Source: Polyangiaceae bacterium (lineage in GTDB: Bacteria; Myxococcota_A; Polyangia; Polyangiales; Polyangiaceae). Taken from it: a DNA stretch of 38,849 nucleotides. The stretch covers positions 1 to 38,849 of the forward strand of contig JAICUB010000052.1 in NCBI GenBank assembly GCA_025936045.1. Reading direction: 5' to 3'. Positions 16,662 through 24,324 of this stretch are shown here, one piece after another (position 1 is the stretch's first letter; the number at the start of each line of letters is the position of its first letter). A program made the translations under genes and the position numbers. The notes below the pieces were generated by a model. It was not told where the DNA came from and made no database searches. It saw nothing but the letters and a program-made list of their open reading frames with translations.

Positions 16662-17603
16662 TCAACCAAGCCGACCCGTGTCGCGCCGCGCGAGGTGTCG
16701 TTTCACCACGGCCGCGAACTCGCGCCGCCCGAGCGCTGTCTCCGTTTCTGCCCCCTCGTCTTCGAGCACGGCGCGTTCCACCGCGATGGCGCCGTCGCCG
16801 GTGCGCAAAATCACGGCGCTCGGGTCCCCGTAGACGGCCGCCTCGCCTGGCTCCAAGGCCGACGGGTAATCCAGCGCGCGCGAGGCTCGCGTCACGACGA
16901 CCTCGAGCCCTTCGATGTCGAGCTCGAGGCCGGGCACCGGCGCGAGGGCGCGCACGCGCCGGAGCACGCGTTCGGTCGGCCAGCTCCATGCCACCCGCAG
17001 GGCGTCGCCGTTCGGCTCGGGCGCCCAGGTTGCGAGCTCGGCGCGCTGGGGAACGGCGAGCGGAGGCCTGCCGCTCGCGAAGGCGCGCGTCGCTTCGCGC
17101 AGGAGCGCGAGCGAGGGACGATCGAGCGCACGCGCGAGTTGCCAGGAGTCGCGTTCGCCGACGGCGATGGACCGCGTGAGCACGATGTCGCCCTCGTCGT
17201 ACTCGGGTGTCAGTCGGTGAATCGTGACGCCCGTCTCGGCGTCCCCCGCGTCAATCGCTCCGAAATACGGGTTCGGCCCGCGATGGCGCGGCAAGAGCGA
17301 CGGATGCGCGCCGATTCCGCCGAACCTCGCGCGCGCGAGCCACGCGGCCGGCAAGCGTCGCGTCCAAAACCAACTCACGATGAGATCGGGCGGCTCGAGC
17401 TCGAGCGCCCGCGTCACCGCCGCGTCGAGCCCCGCACCGAGCTCGCGTGCGTCGAGGACACGCGAAGAACCGAGCAGCCGCTCGAGGCGCCGCCGGCCCG
17501 GTGCGTCCACCGGGGCGAGCACCGCAAAACCTACATCCTGTCCGTCGCGCGCGAGGAGGTAGGCGGCGAGCGGCAGACCGAAATAGGCGAGCCGAAGCGT
17601 CAT
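16662..17603 (-). CDS. Formyltransferase-family protein (Fmt-like) with altered active site
   Basis: The ATG at 17603 (MTLRLAYFGLPLAAYLLARD) gives 313 aa. The N-terminal formyl-transferase Rossmann domain carries the signature AHPSLLPRHRGPNPYFGAID with His100, then GVTIHRLTPEYDEGD with Asp136. The third member of the canonical Asn-His-Asp triad, two residues before the His, is Gly98 instead of Asn. The C-terminal ~110 residues (RVAWSWPTERVLRRVRALAP onward) resemble the Fmt C-terminal domain. It may act on a sugar or other amine, or be inactive; I do not assign Fmt itself. It is divergent from the DPW gene 72 bp away and upstream of the PilZ gene by 42 bp. Confidence 0.75.
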   Translation of the reverse strand: MTLRLAYFGLPLAAYLLARDGQDVGFAVLAPVDAPGRRRLERLLGSSRVLDARELGAGLDAAVTRALELEPPDLIVSWFWTRRLPAAWLARARFGGIGAHPSLLPRHRGPNPYFGAIDAGDAETGVTIHRLTPEYDEGDIVLTRSIAVGERDSWQLARALDRPSLALLREATRAFASGRPPLAVPQRAELATWAPEPNGDALRVAWSWPTERVLRRVRALAPVPGLELDIEGLEVVVTRASRALDYPSALEPGEAAVYGDPSAVILRTGDGAIAVERAVLEDEGAETETALGRREFAAVVKRHLARRDTGRLG

Positions 17604-17675
17604 CGAGCCTTCGCGGCCGGGCGCCGCGCCCTCCGTTGCGGAACCGGAGCGGCCGGGTAAGATTGATGGAGGCAC

Positions 17676-18140
17676 GTGCGTCTCGTTACGGCTTCCTCGA
17701 TGTTGGCAGTGCTCGGCTTGGCCGGACTTGCCATGGCGCAGGACGACCTCATCGTCGATCCGTGGAAGCGAGTGGTCACCGTGGTTGCCGGCGAGCGCGA
17801 GGCGCCGCCGGTCGCAGCGCGCACCGTCTCGCGTCCGATCGGGGTCGCCTCGTTCCCGATCGAGTCGCCGAAGGCCAAGCCGACCGTGGTTCCGATCGGC
17901 CCGCCGCTCGCGCTCGCGAAGGACCCATGGGCCGTCGCTCCCGTCGGGCCGCCGACCCACGACGAGATTTTCGACCCTTGGGCCAGCGCCGCGTCGAGCG
18001 GCCGCACGAAGAGCCTCGGGACCGCGCGCCTCGGTCGCCGTGACTGGGCCGTGGAGATCAACGAAATCGTCGATCCCTGGTCCAAAGGTCCGCTCGCGGC
18101 CGTCACCGACCCCCTGATCGTAGATCCCTGGCGTCGCTGA
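17676..18140 (+). CDS. Secreted DPW-motif protein, unknown function
   Basis: The GTG at 17676 follows a GGAGG ribosome-binding site and gives 154 aa. A signal peptide (LAVLGLAGLAMA, cleaved near AMA-Q22) precedes a mature chain of ~130 residues. The tripeptide Asp-Pro-Trp occurs five times, at 28-30, 83-85, 100-102, 133-135 and 150-152, mostly preceded by Ile-Val or Ile-Phe. LIVDPW stands at both the start and the end of the mature protein. The rest is Pro/Val-rich and probably disordered. It lies 50 bp upstream of ftsE. No family is recognised. Regularly spaced short motifs suggest a multivalent periplasmic ligand, possibly for a divisome or peptidoglycan partner; that is inference. Confidence 0.7.
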   Translation: MRLVTASSMLAVLGLAGLAMAQDDLIVDPWKRVVTVVAGEREAPPVAARTVSRPIGVASFPIESPKAKPTVVPIGPPLALAKDPWAVAPVGPPTHDEIFDPWASAASSGRTKSLGTARLGRRDWAVEINEIVDPWSKGPLAAVTDPLIVDPWRR

Positions 18141-18144
18141 CGCT

Positions 18145-18170
18145 CCCCGAAAACTTGGTCCGGGGCTTTT
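18145..18170 (+). terminator. Weak hairpin with T-rich tail between DPW gene and ftsE
   Basis: CCCCG (18145-18149) pairs with CGGGG (18161-18165) across an 11-nt loop, followed by CTTTT. The stem is only 5 bp, so it could be a partial terminator that lowers ftsE expression relative to the DPW gene, or chance in GC-rich DNA. Confidence 0.3.
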
Positions 18171-18190
18171 CTCCCTGATACCCCGTCTGC

Positions 18191-19006
18191 ATGGATGCTG
18201 GCGGCGACAGGCGCGCCTTCCGACCGGCCCTTCGCGCCGGAGCCCGCTTCGACCCGCTCGCGGCCGGACGGCCCGTCTTGGTCTTCGAGGGCGTCCACAA
18301 GGCGTATCGCGTCGACGCGCCCGTGCTCCGTGGCCTGAGCCTCGAGATTGCGCGTGGTGAGTTCGTGTTCATCACGGGGAACTCGGGTGCGGGCAAGAGC
18401 ACGCTGCTCCGGCTGCTCTTTGCAGAAGAGTCGGTCGATGCGGGCCGGATTTTGTTTTTGGGTCGCGAAATCGCGCGCCTGACCCCCTCTTCCATCCCGT
18501 ATTTGCGCCGCAACATCGGCGTCGTCTTCCAGGACTTTCGCCTGGTCGAAAACTGGTCGGTGCTCGACAACGTCGCGCTGCCGCTCGAGGTGCTCGGCTT
18601 GCCGACACGCACCATTCGCCAGCGCGTCGGCGCGGCGCTCGAACGCGTGGGGCTCTCGGGTCGCGGCAGCGAACGCGCGGGGCACCTCTCGGGCGGCGAG
18701 CAACAGCGCGTCGCCATCGCGCGCGCGATCGTCAGCGAACCGGCGCTGCTCCTCGCCGACGAGCCGACCGGCAACCTCGATCCGCTGCTCGCGCTCGACA
18801 TTCTGGGGCTGCTCGAGGACATCAACGAAACCGGCGTGACGGTACTTTTCGCCACGCACGACCGCACCCTGCTCGACGTCCGCCCGCGCCGGGTCGTCGT
18901 GCTCGACGAGGGCCGTGCGTTCGACGCGCCGCGCGGCCTCGACGACGAGGCGAGCCTCGCGTCACTCGACGCGCCCCCGACGACGAAACGAGGAGCCGCC
19001 GCATGA
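18191..19006 (+). CDS. ftsE: Cell-division ABC transporter ATPase FtsE
   Basis: Cytoplasmic ATPase of the FtsEX complex, which couples ATP hydrolysis to activation of septal cell-wall hydrolases. Walker A GNSGAGKST is at 63-71, the Q-loop in VVFQDFRL at ~114, the signature LSGGEQQ at 166-172, Walker B LLLADEP at 186-192, and the H-loop His at 223. GVVFQDFRLV and the Asp-Asn-Val-Ala after it are FtsE-like. At 271 aa it is ~45 residues longer than usual, with an N-terminal extension of ~28 and an acidic/Ala C-tail. No clear ribosome site precedes the ATG, and a TTG at 18278 would give normal length. Its stop overlaps the ftsX start as ATGA. Confidence 0.93.
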   Translation: MDAGGDRRAFRPALRAGARFDPLAAGRPVLVFEGVHKAYRVDAPVLRGLSLEIARGEFVFITGNSGAGKSTLLRLLFAEESVDAGRILFLGREIARLTPSSIPYLRRNIGVVFQDFRLVENWSVLDNVALPLEVLGLPTRTIRQRVGAALERVGLSGRGSERAGHLSGGEQQRVAIARAIVSEPALLLADEPTGNLDPLLALDILGLLEDINETGVTVLFATHDRTLLDVRPRRVVVLDEGRAFDAPRGLDDEASLASLDAPPTTKRGAAA

Positions 19007-19872
19007 GACCCATCGAACGCGCGCTCCGTGGCGCGAAGAATGACTTGCAACTCCACGCGCTCGGCGTCTTCTCGGTGGCCGTCGCGTTCCTGTGCTTGTG
19101 CGCGACGTTGCTCGCCGTCGTCAACGTCGACCACGCGCGCGAGCGTTGGGCGAGCTTCGGACGCGCGTCGGTGTATCTCACGCGCGGCGCGAACGGCGAG
19201 CAGGTCGGCGCGATCGAACGCGCGCTCAAGGCGTCCGAAGGCGTCACGGCGGTGCGACACGTTAGCCCCGAGGACGCGCGCAAAGACGTGGCCGAAGTCG
19301 GCAAGGATCCGGTCATCGACGCGCTGCCGGCCGAGGCGTTCCCGGAGTCGCTCGAGGTGAGCGTGCAGAAAGACGTACGTCCCGAGCGGCTCGAGCAGCT
19401 CGCGACCGAGCTCCGTTCGCTCCCCGCGGTCGAGGGCGTCGAGACGTATTCCGGCTGGAGCGACCGCATCCAGAGCCTGCTCGCGGGCGCCGTCACCGCG
19501 GCGGGCATGCTCGCGCTGATCGTGCTCGCGGCCGTGGTGAGCGTCGTTTCTTCGACGATCCGCTTGTCCCTCCAGCGGCGCAAGATCGAGGTCGAAGTGA
19601 TGAAGCTCGTCGGCGCGACCGACGGCTACGTCCGCGAGCCGTTCGTGATCGAAGGCGCCGCGCAAGGCGCCCTCGGCGCGAGCTTCGCCATCATCGTGCT
19701 CGGTGCGCTCTACCTCGTCGTTCGGAGCCACCTCGATCAGCGCTTGGTGGCGCTGTTCGGCGCCGCTCCCGCGTTCTTGCCGTGGCCGCTCGTGCTCCTC
19801 ATGGTCGCGCTCGGTGCCCTGCTCGGCGCCGTCGCGGCGTTCCTGAGTTTGCGCCGCTTCGTGAGCCCATGA
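19003..19872 (+). CDS. ftsX: Cell-division permease-like protein FtsX
   Basis: Inner-membrane partner of FtsE, 289 aa. Four membrane segments are visible: about 17-40, 160-185, 225-247 and 258-285. A ~110-residue periplasmic loop lies between the first two (VYLTRGANGEQVGAIERALK through ATELRSLPAVEGVETYSGWS). This is the standard FtsX layout; the loop is where EnvC-type activators dock. RRKIEVEVMKLVGATDGYVR before TM3 is the typical FtsX coupling segment contacting FtsE. It overlaps both neighbours by 4 bp (ATGA), which favours stoichiometric production of FtsE, FtsX and the LytM factor. Confidence 0.93.
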   Translation: MRPIERALRGAKNDLQLHALGVFSVAVAFLCLCATLLAVVNVDHARERWASFGRASVYLTRGANGEQVGAIERALKASEGVTAVRHVSPEDARKDVAEVGKDPVIDALPAEAFPESLEVSVQKDVRPERLEQLATELRSLPAVEGVETYSGWSDRIQSLLAGAVTAAGMLALIVLAAVVSVVSSTIRLSLQRRKIEVEVMKLVGATDGYVREPFVIEGAAQGALGASFAIIVLGALYLVVRSHLDQRLVALFGAAPAFLPWPLVLLMVALGALLGAVAAFLSLRRFVSP

Positions 19873-20825
19873 GTCTGCGCACGCCCTTCGGCGTTTTCGC
19901 CTGCGCGGCCGCGATTTTTGCCGTCTCGCCCGTCCTCTTCGCCGACGCGGGCCCCGCGCCGCGTCGCGCCGTGTCCGCCGACGACGTGGGGAAGCTGCGC
20001 AAGACCGTGAACCGCGACGAAACCACGCTCCGCCAGCGGCTCGACGTGCTTCGCCAGGACGCTCGAGCGACCGACGCGCGCATCGTCGTACGCGGGCGGA
20101 GCTACGTGCGCATGACGCGCGCGGGACTCTTACCGGTCGGTGACGGCTTCGAAGCGCTCGTCGAGCATGCCACGCGGCTCGAGCGCGTGCATCACGCCCT
20201 CGCGGGCGACCTCGAGCACGCGAAGGCGCTCGCGGCCGAACGCATCGAGCTCGGAAAGGAGCTCGAATCCGTGCGTGCGCGCGCCCAGACGCTCGACGAC
20301 GAAGAGCGCGTTCTCGCCCGCGCCGAAGACGCCCTCCGCGCCGCCGACGAGCGCGAGCGTGCGTTCGCGCAAGCGTTCGAGCTCGGCGGGCACACGGCCG
20401 TGTACGGCGCCGTCGGCCCCTCCGAGCCCACGACGGCTCGGGGCGCGTTCGCCGAGCTCAAGGGACGCTTGCCGTTCCCTCTCGCTGGGCGCAGCGAAAT
20501 CCGCCCGGCCCGTCGTGCGAGCTCGGACGGTCCCGGCCTCGAAATGCGCGCGCCGCTCGGCACGCCGGTAAGAAGCGTGGCGCCCGGCCGCGTCGCCTTC
20601 GCGGATACCTACGCCGACTACGGAAAAACGGTCATCCTCGAGCACGGTCGCCGCTACTACACGGTGAGCGCGAACCTCGCGGCCATCGACGTGGCCGTCG
20701 GGGACGAAGTGGGAGCAGGCGAGCGAATCGGCTCGGTCGGAGATAGCGGCAACGGCCCGCGCCTCTACTTCGAGATCCGCGTCGGCAAGGACACGGTCGA
20801 GCCGGGCGCCTGGTTCGGCATCTGA
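19869..20825 (+). CDS. EnvC-like degenerate LytM (M23) factor
   Basis: The ATG at 19869 overlaps the ftsX stop as ATGA and gives 318 aa. It has a signal peptide (GVFACAAAIFAVSPVLFADA), a coiled coil (about 35-170), then an EnvC-type linker FAELKGRLPFPLAGRS and a LytM domain (196-316). The usual M23 zinc ligands are missing. The first-His region reads GPGLEMRAPLGTPV, the HxH region reads YYTVSANL instead of a YxHL form, and the LHFEIR position reads LYFEIR. Like EnvC and NlpD it is therefore probably a non-catalytic activator of amidases, recruited by FtsX at the septum. Confidence 0.9.
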   Translation: MSLRTPFGVFACAAAIFAVSPVLFADAGPAPRRAVSADDVGKLRKTVNRDETTLRQRLDVLRQDARATDARIVVRGRSYVRMTRAGLLPVGDGFEALVEHATRLERVHHALAGDLEHAKALAAERIELGKELESVRARAQTLDDEERVLARAEDALRAADERERAFAQAFELGGHTAVYGAVGPSEPTTARGAFAELKGRLPFPLAGRSEIRPARRASSDGPGLEMRAPLGTPVRSVAPGRVAFADTYADYGKTVILEHGRRYYTVSANLAAIDVAVGDEVGAGERIGSVGDSGNGPRLYFEIRVGKDTVEPGAWFGI

Positions 20826-20889
20826 TCGATCGACGCCGCGCGCGGCTCCGCTTGGCAGTCGGCGCACTTGGTCTTAGGCTGAGTGCTTC

Positions 20890-21699
20890 ATGCACGAGCA
20901 CCGTCTGGTGGGATGGTGGCTGGCGGGAGCGCTGAGCCTCGTGTCTCATTTCGCACACGCGCAGTCGACTGCGGCTTTTCCGACGGATACGCCTCCTCCT
21001 CGGCCCGCGCCGACGTTGAAGTCTCCTCCACGCCCCGCAAGGTCGAAGCCGGCGCCTAGTGCGCGCCCGCAGTCGACCGCGAAGGCTCCGGCAACGGCGA
21101 GCAAGCCGCCGTCGTCGCCTCCCGTCGCGCAGACGCCACTCGCTACGCCCGCAAGGGCTCCGGTGGGGGCCGCGCAGCGGCCGCGCGCCGCGTCGTCGGA
21201 GAGCTCGACCCCGACGTCGAATGATCCGCGCCCGCCCGTGCTCCCTTATTACGACGGCATGCCCGTCCCGCCCGGCTATCGAGTCGTCAATCACCCGGCG
21301 ACGGGCATCATCGCGGGTGGTCTCGTCGGCCTCGGCGCGTCGTACGGCGCGGGCATCATCGTCGGTGCGACGCAGGGCTTCAAAAACGCGGCGGGGTGGC
21401 TCGGGGCGCCGCTCGTGGGCCCATGGCTCGCCGTCGCGGAGCGCAAATACGAGCAATGCAAGACGACCACCGTCGAGCAGGCGCGCGCCTGTGTTCAACA
21501 CGCCGTGGGTGAGGTGCAGTTCATCACCTTCGTGGCGGTGGACGGTGTCTTCCAGCTCGCGACCGGGTTTTTGACGCTAGCCGGGCTCTTGAGCTCGCGA
21601 GACGAGCTCATCCGCGAGGACCTCCTTCCTAAGGTGAGCCTGATCCCGCCCACGCCGGGCCGCCGTGAATGGGCGCTCAGCGTTCAGGGGAGATTTTAG
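20890..21699 (+). CDS. Secreted Pro-rich protein with two hydrophobic segments, unknown
   Basis: A 269-aa protein. The signal peptide ends AHA near residue 24. Residues 30-118 are a Pro/Ala/Ser linker. Then comes PYYDGMPVPPGYRVVNHPAT and a Gly-rich hydrophobic stretch (139-162), a Cys-containing loop (Cys190 and Cys201 could form a disulfide), a second hydrophobic stretch (about 211-234) and a basic tail ending LSVQGRF. The GYRVVNHPATGIIAGGLVG style is seen in other Polyangiales-like envelope proteins, but no function is known. It follows the EnvC-like gene by 64 bp on the same strand. Confidence 0.65.
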   Translation: MHEHRLVGWWLAGALSLVSHFAHAQSTAAFPTDTPPPRPAPTLKSPPRPARSKPAPSARPQSTAKAPATASKPPSSPPVAQTPLATPARAPVGAAQRPRAASSESSTPTSNDPRPPVLPYYDGMPVPPGYRVVNHPATGIIAGGLVGLGASYGAGIIVGATQGFKNAAGWLGAPLVGPWLAVAERKYEQCKTTTVEQARACVQHAVGEVQFITFVAVDGVFQLATGFLTLAGLLSSRDELIREDLLPKVSLIPPTPGRREWALSVQGRF

Positions 21700-21757
21700 A
21701 GTCGAGGCCGCAACTCGCGCCGCGGGGGGCCGACCAGGGTCGTGAAGGAGAGATTTC

Positions 21758-22237
21758 ATGACCACTCGCATCGATCCCGGCGGCCCCGCGCCAATCCTCG
21801 ATTCCACGCCCACCGCGCGGCGGACCACCGCGCTACCCACGCGACCCTTTCAGTCGATGCTCAACGCCGGAGCCGGGGCCGTCGTCACGGGTGCCGAAGC
21901 GGCCGTCACCAAGCTACCGGGCGGTGCGGTGCTCGCCGCGGCCATCCGCCCGACCAACCCGACCTTGTCGTTTCCGGGCGCGTCAGTGCCCGGCGCGTCC
22001 GGGTCGCCAGCCGCGCAGACGCCCGAGGGTTACCCGGCGAGCGGCGCAACTCCGGGCGCTCCGGGGGCGGGGGATCCCTCGATGGAAAGCCTGCTCGGTC
22101 AGGACGCGAACCAGAACCTCTACTACATCGCGCTTCAGGAGCGGATGAGCGCCGAGAACCGCTTTTACACCGCGTACTCGAACGTGCTCCGCGTGCGGCA
22201 CGACTCGATGAAGAACGCGATCGGTAATCTGAGGTAA
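21758..22237 (+). CDS. Small protein with C-terminal amphipathic helix, unknown
   Basis: A 159-aa protein with a good ribosome site (GAAGGAGAG) before the ATG. The N-terminus is disordered, then a hydrophobic Ala/Gly helix (MLNAGAGAVVTGAEAAVTKL, 34-53), a Pro/Gly/Ala spacer, and a conserved-looking C-terminal helix from SMESLLGQDANQNLYYIALQ to the final IGNLR. No signal peptide is present. The long terminal amphipathic helix after a flexible leader recalls small rod or needle subunits of export systems, but no secretion genes are nearby, so this is speculative. The next gene starts 15 bp downstream. Confidence 0.65.
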   Translation: MTTRIDPGGPAPILDSTPTARRTTALPTRPFQSMLNAGAGAVVTGAEAAVTKLPGGAVLAAAIRPTNPTLSFPGASVPGASGSPAAQTPEGYPASGATPGAPGAGDPSMESLLGQDANQNLYYIALQERMSAENRFYTAYSNVLRVRHDSMKNAIGNLR

Positions 22238-22252
22238 GCTCGAAAGCACGCG

Positions 22253-22594
22253 ATGGGCATCGACGGCATCGGCAAACCGCCGCCAATCGGCCCGGCCGGC
22301 GCTCCGCTCGGTCCGGCGGCCACGGCTCCCACGACCTCACGGTTCGAGGTTGGCTCCACGGCGCAAATCAAGCCGTCGGGCGAGCTCGCACGGCTCGAAC
22401 GCGGGGAAATCGGGCTCGACGCCTACCTCGACGGCAAGGTGAGCGAAGCGACGCAGCACCTCGCCGGCAAGCTCTCGCCCGATCAGCTCGCGTTCGTTCG
22501 TGAGACGCTGCGGGGTGAGCTCGCGAGTGATCCGGTGCTCGTCGAGCTCGTCCGCAGAACGACGGGCAAGAGCCCCGAGCCCTCACGGGAGTGA
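22253..22594 (+). CDS. Small cytoplasmic protein, unknown function
   Basis: A 113-aa protein starting MGIDGIGKPPPIGPAG, with a Gly/Pro-rich disordered leader of ~40 residues. It is followed by a compact helical domain (SGELARLERGEIGLDAYLDG, then HLAGKLSPDQLAFVRETLRG, ending near ELVRRTTG). No signal peptide or membrane segment is seen. The domain resembles short helical regulators or chaperones in shape only. The stop overlaps the GTG start of the pseudouridine synthase (GTGA), and it sits 15 bp after the preceding small gene, so all three are probably one operon. Confidence 0.65.
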   Translation: MGIDGIGKPPPIGPAGAPLGPAATAPTTSRFEVGSTAQIKPSGELARLERGEIGLDAYLDGKVSEATQHLAGKLSPDQLAFVRETLRGELASDPVLVELVRRTTGKSPEPSRE

Positions 22595-23571
22595 GCCGCC
22601 CGCTCGTTCGTTGGGTGCTGCCGCCGGGCGCGACGGAGCCGCTCGGCGTGCTCGTCGAGCGGTTGGGCGCGCAAGCGGCGTTGGCGGAGGGGCGCCTGTT
22701 CGTCGACGGCCGGCGGGCTGCGGACGCTCAGCACGTCGTGTCGGCCGGCAGCGTGGTCGAAGTGCATCCTGCGCGCGCCGCCGCGGCCGACTTCGCGATC
22801 CTCGCCGAGCACTCCGGCCTCGTTTTCGTCAGCAAGCCACCCGGCGTCGCGACGGAGCCGGATCATGCCGGGGTCGCCGCGAGCCTCGTCGGTCGCGTCG
22901 CCGAGCGGCTGGGTTTGCCGGCCGGAGCGCTTCACGCCGTGTCGCGTCTCGACGTGGGCGTGAGCGGCGTCGTCACGCTCGCTCGGGACGATCGCGGGCG
23001 CGCGCTCGCGGCCGATTTGCGCGCGCGGGGCGGCTTTAGGCGTCGCTACGTCGCGCTCGCTCCGCGCGCGCCGGAGCCGGCGACGGGAACCTGGAGTTGG
23101 GCGCTGCCGCGGAGTCTGCGCGGCGGTCGTGGCCGGGGCGCGGGCGCGGCGGCGTCGTCGAGCGAGCGCTCCGCGCAGACGCTGTACGCGACCGTCGCCC
23201 AAGCTGACCCCGTGTACTTGCCGGGGCGCGCGGCGTCGCGTCTCGCCGTGCGGCCGGCGCTGCTCGCGCTGTCGCCGATCACGGGACGCACGCACCAGCT
23301 GCGCCTGCACGCGGAGCGGGCCGGCACGCCGCTCCTCGGGGACGCCGAGCACGGCGGCGCGGCTCGCCTGATCCTCGCGAGCGGCGGCGTGCTCGCGCTC
23401 GACCGAGTGCTCCTGCATGCCGGCTGGGTCGAGCTCGCCCTCGAATCCGCGCTCCTTCGCGTCGAGGCGGAGGTCCCCGCGGATCTCACGGCACTTTGGG
23501 CGAAGCTTGGCGGGGCGCCGGAGGCCTGGCAAACCGGGCTCGAAATTGCGCTTTCGGACGGGCGAGGCTAA
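22591..23571 (+). CDS. RluA-family pseudouridine synthase
   Basis: Isomerises uridine to pseudouridine in structured RNA; the target site cannot be told. The start is GTG, overlapping the previous stop as GTGA; 326 aa. An S4-like N-terminal part (LGVLVERLGAQAALAEGRLF, then VDGRRA) is followed by the catalytic domain: VSKPPGVATEP at ~80-90, catalytic Asp121 in AVSRLDVGVSGVV (family HRLDxxTSG), and the C-terminal signature SPITGRTHQLRLHAERAG. The Ala/Gly/Arg-rich insert near 175-195 is unusual. A lipoprotein gene starts 9 bp after its stop. Confidence 0.9.
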   Translation: MSRPLVRWVLPPGATEPLGVLVERLGAQAALAEGRLFVDGRRAADAQHVVSAGSVVEVHPARAAAADFAILAEHSGLVFVSKPPGVATEPDHAGVAASLVGRVAERLGLPAGALHAVSRLDVGVSGVVTLARDDRGRALAADLRARGGFRRRYVALAPRAPEPATGTWSWALPRSLRGGRGRGAGAAASSSERSAQTLYATVAQADPVYLPGRAASRLAVRPALLALSPITGRTHQLRLHAERAGTPLLGDAEHGGAARLILASGGVLALDRVLLHAGWVELALESALLRVEAEVPADLTALWAKLGGAPEAWQTGLEIALSDGRG

Positions 23572-23580
23572 CGACACGCC

Positions 23581-24324
23581 GTGCTCGCGCGGAGTCTCGT
23601 CTGGTCGCTCTTCGGAGCCGTCGCTTTTTTCGGGGTCGTCGCTTGCTCGGCGGCGCGACCCACCTTGCCGAACGAAGGCGCGCCGGGCGTGCTCGTCCCC
23701 GTGCACATCGCCGAAGGTCACGGTGACGGTGCGCCCGCCGAGCTACCGCTCGCGTCCGGCTCGGCCGCGGCGGGCGCCGCCTCGGCGAGCGCTCCGCCGC
23801 CCCCGCGCCCTTTTTCGGACGATCAGCCCGATCCGACGCCGCTCCGGCAAGCCGAGCAATACGAGCTCACGTTCCACTACGAGAACGGCAAGGTCACGCT
23901 CGCGAAGGCGCGCGCGGTTCGTTACGAGCAGCCGATCGTCACCGCGCGGCGCATGGGGCGCTTCGCCGTCGAGCTCTGGATCGGACACGAGCTCATCGAC
24001 CGCGTGCGCTTCGATTTTCCGCTGCTCGCCGACGAGGAGCTGCCCAAAGCCCGCCAGCCGCTCTATCAGCGACCGACGCGGATGGGGGGTCCCTTCGACG
24101 TGGCGGTCGTCGTTCCCGCAGCGTCGCGCGCGCGTGAGGCACGCTTGGTCGATCGCGGGCTGCGGCAAGAGGCGCCGCTCGCGTGGCCGCCCGAAGCGAA
24201 CGGTCTCGGCCCGATGACATCGCTGCCGCAGCCGAACGCCGCGTCGCCGAACGCGAATGGGTCAGCCGTGCCCGGGAACGTTCAGCCTCCGGCCGGGTCC
24301 GTGCCCCCCTCCTCGAAACATTAA
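23581..24324 (+). CDS. Predicted lipoprotein, unknown function
   Basis: A GTG start 9 bp after the pseudouridine synthase gives 247 aa. MLARSLVWSLFGAVAFFGVV ends in the lipobox VVAC with Cys22. An Ala/Ser/Pro spacer (55-85) leads to a compact domain of beta character (QYELTFHYENGKVTLAKARA, then GRFAVELWIGHELIDRVRFD), and the last ~45 residues are Pro/Asn/Ser-rich. A family is not recognised. Its stop TAA shares the palindromic TTAA at 24321-24324 with the stop of the convergent ddl gene. Confidence 0.75.
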   Translation: MLARSLVWSLFGAVAFFGVVACSAARPTLPNEGAPGVLVPVHIAEGHGDGAPAELPLASGSAAAGAASASAPPPPRPFSDDQPDPTPLRQAEQYELTFHYENGKVTLAKARAVRYEQPIVTARRMGRFAVELWIGHELIDRVRFDFPLLADEELPKARQPLYQRPTRMGGPFDVAVVVPAASRAREARLVDRGLRQEAPLAWPPEANGLGPMTSLPQPNAASPNANGSAVPGNVQPPAGSVPPSSKH

